Part shown: positions 56,226-64,000 of the stretch, piece after piece | How positions within the stretch are numbered: position 1 is the stretch's first letter | Layout: every line of letters begins with the position of its first letter | Source of the DNA: Cryptomeria japonica | Lineage: Eukaryota > Streptophyta > Pinopsida > Cupressales > Cupressaceae | Length of the DNA: 64,000 nt | Assembly (NCBI RefSeq): GCF_030272615.1 | Contig: NC_081405.1 | Span: forward strand, 153,901,113-153,965,112 | Reading direction: 5' to 3' | Made by a program: the position numbers and the translations under genes | The notes under the pieces: model-generated | Databases searched by the model: none | The model's input: only the letters and a program-made list of their open reading frames with translations | What the model was told of the DNA's origin: nothing

Positions 56226-59200
56226 ATTTGGTTTATGTCATTTCTATGCAAACAATTGATAAAGTTTAATCTATTTAAATTGTTGTTTAAAATCTTCTTA
56301 AAAATATAAAATAATTATGGATTTTAAATAAATATATAATTGTAGTGTAGAAAAGTGTGTGATGCTCTGCAAAAAGGCAAAGGTTAGTCAATGATATCAA
56401 GACACAAACAAGAAGAAAAGGCAAACTGTTAGTGTCAGAAATCACAAACAAAACACTTTCCTACACAAGCATATCAAAATAGATATCAAAAGCATGATAA
56501 AATATCTAACAAAGAAGGTAAATATGATGAGGCATCTCCAAATGCCTCCTAACATGTTCTTGGTTTCTTCCCCCTTGTTCCTCTCCTCTCCAAGTTCCAA
56601 AATAGTGTAGCTCTCAGCAGCTTTTTGCACTATGGATGCTTATGGAGGTTTGAGATTGAAGTATTTGCTCTAAATGTAAATAAAGAAGCTAATACTAAGT
56701 TATTGATATTAAAATGATTTATTTTAACCAAAATGACAATATTATTAGTTGATTATGCTAAAATGTTCTCTCAAAATGCCTATAGCTTAAATGCATACAA
56801 GTTTTCAGGATCTTGGATTATGAAGAAATGGGCTCTATTTATAGGAAAAATGGAGCAATGGATGGTTTAGATTGAGCAATCTCAACAAGGGTCAGGATTG
56901 AATGATTTGAGATCCATGTGAGGGCTTTCAACCCAATCCTAGGATGACAAGTGTCAATGTGAGATAGGTTGAGAGGAGAGGGAATAAGCATTAAATGCTT
57001 GACATGACTTTGGGAGTTAAGGTTTAAGGTTAGTTGAATGAATAAACTCTTTATTCAAAGAATAAAGCTTTTATCCAATGGATAAACTCTTGTGCAAAGG
57101 CTAGAGGGATAAATATGGTCAAAGCAATAAATGCTTGAGGAGACCCATGAGTGCAAGTTGAAATAACCATAAATGGTTATGTAAGAGCCATTAATGGTCA
57201 TGTAAGAGCCATTAGTGGTTTTGGAAGACTTTGAAGGTTAAATTGTTGAACACACAAAGCATTTAATGCTTTTCAAAGACTTTGGAGTCTTTGAGAAGTG
57301 ACTTAAAGTTGCTTAGGAATGTGACAATAATTAGGGAATGGATTAGGCTAATTAGGAAGGGGTTTAGGAATGCAAGTGGGTTTGGTGGGTGAGGGAAAAT
57401 AGGATTTTATTAAAATAAAAATTCATTTATTTCAATAAATGTGTGCAAGTTGCATTTATAGGAAAATGCAAGTGGGGGGGGATAAATGATTTAAATAAAT
57501 GTTTTATTTAATTTATTTAAAAGAGGAAAAGGGGGATTTAATTAAATAAATAGATTTATTCATTTAGTTGATTTGAATTTGGTTTAAATGAATTAATTAA
57601 AATAAATTGAATAATTTATTTAATTAATAGGAGAATGTTTGGAGATGAATTAATTAAATATTAATTTAATTAACTGATGACTAGTGGATTTTTAATTAAA
57701 TAAATAGAAAATATTCATTTAATTAGAATGGACATATTTATGTGACTACAGTGTGTATTTCTTTTAATTGTTGAATTTGTTTTACTCATGTCTAAAAAGA
57801 TATGTTGTTTTAACATTTGGTTCAAAGTCATATACAAAGAATTGATTGTTATATCTTGTTTAGTGTTATTTATATTTATTTTTAATAAGATCACTATTGA
57901 GATCTATTTGTCAAATTTAAATTTGATATTGATTTTATACATTTTTACCATTGGTTGTCAAATTATACATTAAATAACTCAGATTTAGATTTAGGTTAGC
58001 ATATTTTAAAAGATTTGTCATATGATCCTAGGTATAATCATCAAGGATTCATAATACATCATTAATAAAAATTAATGCATCAAATTCATGTTTAAAAATT
58101 AGCATAGAATAATCATAATAGTTTGCACTAGCATCTTATAGGACAAATATTATGCCTCTACATTCAATCATTAGAGCAAAATCGAAGAGGTTTGCTCAAG
58201 CATGAGGAAGTGAAGTACTTCAATCTTAGCTCAGTGAGCTGCTAAAGGTGTTCTTCAACACTGCACTATCTTAAATGAGCTAATAGGTGGAGGTGAATAC
58301 ATTTTTTTTATTTTTTTCCAAAGGAGGTGAATATATTTATCAAGTCTAGAAGCACATGAGATATAGCGTGGTATAAAATGACACAATCACATAAAGTATA
58401 TCTAGAGCATAATAGCAATCATGTCTAGGTGATGAAAACAATGAGGTTGATTCATTATAGCCATCTACAAATGTTCTTGGTCTCAAATCCAACTCATAGT
58501 CAACTTTAGCTTACACATTAACCTATCTATCCTAATGAAATAAATACATAATACTTCTTCCCCTTTTTTGTCAATTTATGTTTTTCATTTCTTGTATTTG
58601 ACCTAACCAATTTTGTTGGTTTAGTTTTGATCAATAATGGAAATATTGTATATTAGACCTAGATTAATACTTGGTAAAGGAATTAAAAGAAACACATTCT
58701 TATCTCATAGGGTTTTCATTTTCCTTCATTTTGTTGATCCTAACATTTACTACATGTCATAGGGTTTGACCTTAGGATATGCCCTTTTTCTCTTCATCAT
58801 ATCAAATATGATTTATAATTGCAATCATTTTACTTTTAGATCTAAGATAACCTATAATGTCATAAATTTCATGTTCTTTGCAATTTCATGTTATGTTGTG
58901 GGCTTGCTTTGGTATCCATTTCCCTATCATATTTTAGGACTCATTTTAACCTTAAGTTTGGTCCTTTACTTCACTAGATTGCCAATTATCTTTATCATAT
59001 TCTAAGTCTTGTCACTAAGTTGAGGCCAAATGTTGAATTTTGAGTGATTTCTTCAAGATACAAGCGTTATACATGTACATCTATGTGACACGCTAACGCC
59101 CCAAAAAAAAATTAACTTAAATTTTGATTTCTCGCATAACTACTTGTTATTGCTTTATGTAATGCCTATTTGTTTGAAAAATACCCCTTGCACCTAAATC

Positions 59201-59442
59201 TAATACTTCAACTTCTAAGAAACCCTTTTGAAGACTTATCTTTTGATTTGAATCCCTCTCTCCAGCAACAATAACCCTCTCGTGGCTATGGTTGGCTAAA
59301 CTTGCCTCCATTTTTTAAGCTTGTTGAGCCTACATGCTACTAGATTTTCATTAACAAATCTACATGCTCATTTATTTCTTCTACATCATGGAGGTAATAT
59401 CTTCTCGATAAGTTATTATTCTTATTTAATTAATTTTGCAGA
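56226..59442. other. 3.2-kb foreign segment between gag duplicates
   Basis: AT-rich sequence unrelated to gag. It holds a 1.4-kb LTR-like unit (56341-57750); 57751-59442 has no recognised gene. The left edge has a possible splice donor (TTTG|GTTTATG at 56231), and the right edge a possible acceptor (TAATTTTGCAG at 59431-59441). The open frames at 57788-57973 and 58766-59005 are hydrophobic chance frames. Confidence 0.75.
56341..57750 (-). mobile_element. Solo-LTR-like unit (TGTAGTCACA...CACTACA)
   Basis: On the minus strand it starts TGTAGTCACATAAATATG and ends TTTCTACACTACA, about 1.41 kb. A TATA-like CTATAAATAG lies at 56834-56843 (minus). The U3 end is rich in AATTAAAT palindromes, as in the gypsy LTR at 44955. 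No clean 5-bp duplication is visible, so the exact ends are tentative. Confidence 0.7.
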
Positions 59443-59834
59443 TTTTCTTAAACTATTCTCATGTTCTCTTAAGGGGACCATGTTAGAATGGTATAGTTCA
59501 TTGACTAATCACTCTATCTAGATGTTCGATCAACTTATGGATCTTTTCCTCAGACAATTCCAAGAAAACATTGGTAGCAAGGTCACCATTGTTGACCTTG
59601 TTCACTATAAGCAAAGGTCGAATGAGAAGATTACAAACTTTCTCTCGCGGTACCAATCTATCTCTATCAGGATCCCCTTTACCCTGCCAAATAGTGATTT
59701 GCAAAGGATGTTCATTAGAAATTTGTAGTTGGCATTGAGGGAGAAGTTATCTCTCAATTGGTATCAAAAAATTTCCAATTTGTGTTCAGCACTCACTGAT
59801 TACTAGCATATGTTGACTCAGTTCGAAGAGTCCT
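59443..59834 (+). repeat. 392-bp gag duplication, copy 2
   Basis: Same length as copy 1 without indels. Reading continues into the downstream gag, so this copy joins the original 3' half. Confidence 0.92.
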
Positions 59835-61527
59835 CTTTAGACCCTCATATGGGTACTTTCCCAGGTATGTCCTTGGAAGGATAACAAAAGAACAAAGTTG
59901 TGGATAATGTCATAGCTACTCCTTTGATAGTTGTTGCATAGAAACCACATCGCAACAGGGTCTTCACTAAATTGAATGACTCTTACCTTAGCATAATGCA
60001 AAGATTGTTGAAAGACAATCTCATCACCCTTCCTGAGATTAGACCTCTTCCAAACAACAAACCATACCCTCACTGGTATGATGGTTCAAAGTTTTGCCAA
60101 TATCACTGTGTGCTCGGTCATGACACTGAGAAATGTTATCATCTTAGACACATAGTCCAAGACCACGCTGATAGTGGAACTATAAAGGTCGGTGATAAAA
60201 AGCATAAGTCTATAGACAAAATAAATAGTGAGTTGCAGATATGCATAGATCCATTCCCTCTGCATTCATTCAATTTCATCTCCGCATCAGATTCGGTGTC
60301 AAATGATGGTCCTTCTGTTAATATAGCTAACATCACTTCGATCTCGCCTCCTAGTCAAAAGGTGAGAGTATCTAATATATCATTCACCCTTCTAGATGCC
60401 TCATATTGTGGAGAGACTGCTCCTTTGTACATCCCTACAAAGCTCAACGATTAAACTATTACAGGCATGATTGTTGACCCTTTGTGCAGAGTCGATGTCA
60501 TCACAGAGGAGACCTTGTTTGTCAATGGATGGCATAGATCAAGATATGACGAGTGTTGTGTGACTTAAGAACACATAATGAACTATCTCTTTCTCCATTG
60601 GGCAGTATCACCTTGATGGTCCTGGTGGGACCCAAGCCTCTGTCGTCTATGTTTGTGATCATTCTTGAATCAGACCTATTTTGGGTTAAACTAGGTAATC
60701 CTTGGTTGATTGCTATGGATGTAGTCCCTTCAATGATTCATAAATGCCTCAAGTTTCCTCATGAGGGTTCAATACATGTCATCTAGGATACTGGATATCG
60801 ACCCCTAGTAGCCCGTGGGGATTTTTCACTGGATCATTTTTTGCCTGCTCCGGTGGGGCCCATGCTTCCCCGTGGTGACTTGATGTACTGCACAAATTAT
60901 CGATACAAGACAGGGGAGTCGGCCCCTAAATCAGTCCAGCCTGGTTATTCGTTGCCTCTTCTTGCATCGACCTCTACTTTGTCTATTATGCTATTGGAGC
61001 GAGTAGTACCTTACACCCCTTCATCATTGGGGGTTGTAGCTAAGCCCGTTCCTCCGAATAGACCTCCTCATCTACCCAAGACTACGCAACCTCTGGTGGT
61101 GTCTTTTGTTCCTGTGACTGCACCTAGTGTAGATAAGGGAAAGGTACCCGCACTATCACAGTCTGGGGCTCGCCCTCCCTTTGAGCTCCCAATCATGGTC
61201 AATATCCCTCGACCTTCTCTATATGAGAAAGGGAAGCATTCCTCTCGTGTTCGTTTGTCACCACTTACACCCATTTCACAGCCCATGTCGACACCCTTTG
61301 TTCCTCTAGTTGTTTCGTCAATGCTTGAAAACGAGAGGTTGACCGTCTTTATCTATTGTTCTCTCCTAAAGGACCCTAGTTACTCCGTAGGTGCTCGAAT
61401 ACAAGAGATTTTATGTTGTAAAACTTCTTCTATCTATTATCTACTTATTCTATTTGTCGTATCTTGCTTTTTGAAATTCAGGGACGGTGTAAAGTGTTGG
61501 GGGCATTTAGGCCTTCTTCCATGTTGA
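59443..61527 (+). pseudogene. Gag-protease of older element, C-terminal part
   Basis: It begins with the second copy of the capsid segment (59443-59834) and goes on through stops (several TAG, two TAA). The knuckle CQYHCVLGHDTEKC (C-x2-H-x4-H-x4-C) is at about 60096. A retropepsin-like stretch reads IVDPLCRVDVITEET and later FWVKLGNPWLIAMDVVPSMI with HKCLKFPHEG. These parallel the same blocks of the 862-aa protein, including a D-P in place of D-[ST]. The tail (60841-61527) is Pro/Ser-rich and not conserved. There is no pol downstream. Confidence 0.85.
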
Positions 61528-62473
61528 CCCAAATTTTTATTTCCTCTTTGTCTTCATGTGCTCTTCTTCAGATCCAAAAACTTTGGCATTATGATGAAAC
61601 ACCCATCTGTAGTTCTATTCCATATTTTTTCTCTCTGCTATGGGTTCTAATGTCAAATAATCAGATCCCCCTGTGCTCCTTATGTGTCATCCGTCAAAGA
61701 TGACATTCCACGAAAACATCTCGCTATGTTGACGTGCCACAACATTGCTTCTCCTTAGAATGGCATGCCTTTCATACATACCATTCTAAGGGGGGGCTAT
61801 CATATCTGCATTATCTGCATTTTGCATCTGTTTATCTCGGCTTTCTTTGTATCATGTTTGCCTTGGTGGGGGCCAAACCACTTGATCTATTTTATTTATC
61901 TCGTCGCATTTTGTGGGGACCAACTCACTACTTATCTAATCGATCTACAATCGCATGACTATATAGCACTTTTCTATTCATGTCAACCAAATCTAGCCCA
62001 ATCGCATGACTATCTAGCATTTTGCTATTCATGTCGGTGAATTTTTGCCCCATCGTATGGCTATCCAGCATAACACAACTTGCTACCCATATTGGCGAAC
62101 TCTTGCAAATCATTGCCCTATCATATGACTATCTAGCATAACACACTTTTCTACCGATACTGACGCTCTCTCTTTTATCATGGCAACTTTTATTCCTTAT
62201 CTTTCGTAATAAGATTTTTCCTCCATTAAGCAGGGTTTGTTTCTATTATGTTATCTTACCTATCTTATTTATCCAATGTTCAATCAATTTTTTTACTAAC
62301 ACATGGGACTACAGCCGACGTGTTTGTCATGGAATAGCTCAACAAAATTTACCTCTATCTCAAGTCATCTAGTTGGGGGCAACCTCGTCTGATCGAAAAA
62401 TGTTGATTCATCTTCATGAATCTTGATATCATATCTCTACTTTAGCTTCACATTTCTCAACAAAGATATGCTC
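61528..62473 (+). other. 3' non-coding region of the older element
   Basis: No coding frame with gag or pol similarity. At 61949-62165 a minisatellite of about four 50-65-bp units with the phrase ATGACTATCTAGCAT is present. Confidence 0.65.
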
Positions 62474-62491
62474 GCTAAAGTGGGGCCAAAA
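62474..62491 (+). promoter_or_regulatory. Polypurine tract of the older element
   Basis: GCTAAAGTGGGGCCAAAA precedes the 3' LTR and resembles the tract of the 45177 element. Confidence 0.7.
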
Positions 62492-63626
62492 TGTTATGTC
62501 GTAAATTGCATCATGTGCAATTCCCGTCATATAAGCATCTTTTCTCCAAGTCGATGGAGATCATGTATCATCATATTTGTCATTTTTTTCCACATGGATC
62601 ATCTTGTCAACTAGAAACTTGTCTTTATCGACCATGTTGGCCAATTGACCACGGGACTCTAGCGTACCACAGAGACATCTGTGCACTGCGCTAGCATCCC
62701 ACAAAACAGACAATCTATAGGTGGTTGTTTGTGTGTTATGCCTGCACCCGAAAGAGTTCCTAACACCTCTGTCCATGGCCATCGACGTCGAGATTCATAT
62801 AGGAGGCTATATATTTCACATTTCTAACCTTTCTTGGGACTTCTTGATCGTTTGGAGATACTTTGAGCTCTGGGCATCCATTTTTCTCTTATCTTGCACA
62901 TACTTTCTAGCATCTTGAGGGCCACCATTGTTGTAGTCTCTTGAATAGCTCATGGTGTTGTCTTCACAAGTGTTGGAAGGGGAATTCACTTACTTTCCTT
63001 GGTTTATTTGCATATTCATAATATTTTATTTCAATCTATCTATTATCTTACTCATGTTACTTTCATCTTTATCGTTCCATTTTCACCATTGCTATAATAT
63101 GGGTTGTCCGTGGAGGTGGAAACACTGAAACGGGGGTTTGACTAAGACAGACGTCTAAACACAACCCCCAACATTTTCCTTCTTGCTTGTGTGTAGGTTT
63201 ATAGTTGTGGGAAGGCGATCATCTTGCATGAGGCTTCAATCGTGGACCGATTGTGATTTTCCCTCATTCCTTTTTCTTACTTCATTCTAGTATTTCGTAT
63301 TTTGTGTTGTTAGCTTAATTTGTCATTTTTTCTGTTTATTTAATAATATAGTCACATCTATCATTCTTGTACGATCTTTGTACCTCATTTGTATAGGACG
63401 AAAGCACGTTGTGCTGATGTCCTAGTTCCACGCGCTCGTCCTTGGGATAGAGGCTTAGCAGAGTTGTTCGAGAACTCTATTTGTTAGTCATTTACCTTAT
63501 TTTATATTTAGTTTTACATTTTCATGCCCTGACTCGCCTTTAGTGCCAGTTTATGTGAGGTAGAGCGAAGGTAGGTTTGTTCCTCGAGGTTCATAACCTT
63601 GAGGGTGGTAAATCTCGTCCTCTACA
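62492..63626 (+). repeat. 3' LTR of the older gag-only element
   Basis: Starts TGTTATGTCGTAAATTGC and ends TCGTCCTCTACA, 1135 bp. It matches 53471-54587 throughout with many substitutions and small indels. Confidence 0.92.
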
Positions 63627-63631
63627 CTCTA

Positions 63632-64000
63632 TATATACGTGGGATAATTTGAAATTTGGAAATTATGATAATTTTTCACTAATTAACTTGATTATTTTAT
63701 TCAACTTCCATGCTTAAGCGAAGTCATTTTTTATTGCATTCAAAATTATTTGAGAATCACCCTCAAGATGGAGATGCTCAATGCCCAAACTACTCGTCAA
63801 GTTTACAACGAGTGAAACCGCCATAACTTCAACATCATTATTTGTTCCATCCTCCAATCTCTAGGTGCCTGTAGCTATAGTATTCCCACTCCAATATTGG
63901 GCAATGCATCCAACTCTTGAGAATCTGTTGAAGTTGATCTTGATCCATCTCTCCTCTAGCTTCTCCCAAACTACATCCCTCGAACTTGGTGGATTTGGAT
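63632..64000 (-). pseudogene. RNase H domain of a LINE-like element, N-terminal part
   Basis: The minus-strand frame reads VWEKLEERWIKINFNRFSRV, then NNDVEVMAVSLVVNLTSSLG, IEHLHLEGDSQIILNAIKND, AWKLNKIIKLISEKLS and FKLSHVY at the insertion point. This is the plant RVT_3 RNase H pattern. The catalytic Glu (DVEVMA) and Asp (EGDS) are present, but the first Asp (usually KINFDG) is Asn. Three stops and an extra TA in TATATA before REAN show decay. The domain continues at 53465 after removal of the 10-kb element. It degrades RNA of RNA-DNA hybrids in intact LINEs; upstream RT would lie beyond the right edge. Confidence 0.88.

Larger units (their letters stand above)
53471..63626 (+). mobile_element. 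Complete gag-only LTR retrotransposon, older, with 3.2-kb insertion
   Basis: LTRs at 53471-54587 and 62492-63626 are flanked by the perfect duplication ctcta (53466-53470 and 63627-63631). Inside are a primer-binding site, a decayed gag-protease frame and a polypurine tract, all on +. No pol is present. The LTRs have many substitutions, so this copy is older than the 45177 element, to which gag and primer site are related. A 392-bp part of gag is present twice around a foreign 3.2-kb segment (56226-59442). The element inserted into an RNase H frame. Confidence 0.93.

Noticed and set aside
56336-57755. 5-bp duplication for the LTR-like unit
   Set aside because: Flanks ataat and gtgtg do not match for either possible TG start, so the ends remain tentative.

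Overview
The window looks like nuclear DNA of a seed plant with a large, repeat-filled genome, most likely a gymnosperm. The evidence is a eukaryotic-type tRNA-Ser(GCU) gene, a tRNA-derived SINE, plant-type Ty1/copia and Ty3/gypsy LTR retrotransposons, a plant LINE-type RNase H domain and long AT-rich stretches. I found no intact single-copy host protein gene. The gymnosperm assignment is an inference from the style of the repeats.

Region 1 (1-5340) is the 5' part of a decayed Ty1/copia element on the minus strand. Its LTR, primer-binding site, gag, protease, integrase and start of RT are present, and the rest lies off the left edge. A 1264-bp solo LTR splits the RT. Region 2 (5341-8741) holds a decayed coiled-coil reading frame of unknown family followed by AT-rich DNA.

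Region 3 (8742-26864) is the most unusual part. Two arms of about 3 kb (8742-13716 and 21420-26864, after subtracting later insertions) are inverted copies of each other. They flank two convergent, decayed genes: a possible transposase fragment on + (13740-14890) and a long unknown coiled-coil protein on - (21045-16263). Four solo LTRs, each with a 5-bp target-site duplication (three perfect, one with a mismatch), have inserted into this structure. Without them it is about 12 kb. Long inverted ends with two convergent genes recall MuDR, but I found no target-site duplication around the whole. One inserted LTR (8836-10982) carries an array of eight near-palindromic hairpins of 32-34 bp.

Region 4 (26865-39280) is gene-poor. 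It contains the tRNA-Ser, a fold-back element (29754-30860), a SINE with a 12-bp target-site duplication (36657-36938) and a probable LINE tail.

Region 5 (39281-64000) is a nest of gag-only gypsy-type elements inside a LINE-like sequence. A truncated gypsy element (39281-44955) abuts it. A young 7.9-kb element with an 862-aa gag-protease frame (45177-53053) lies in the sequence downstream of the RNase H. An older 10.2-kb element with a perfect CTCTA duplication (53471-63626) splits the RNase H itself. None of these elements encodes RT or integrase within the window, so the two complete ones must have relied on proteins supplied from elsewhere.
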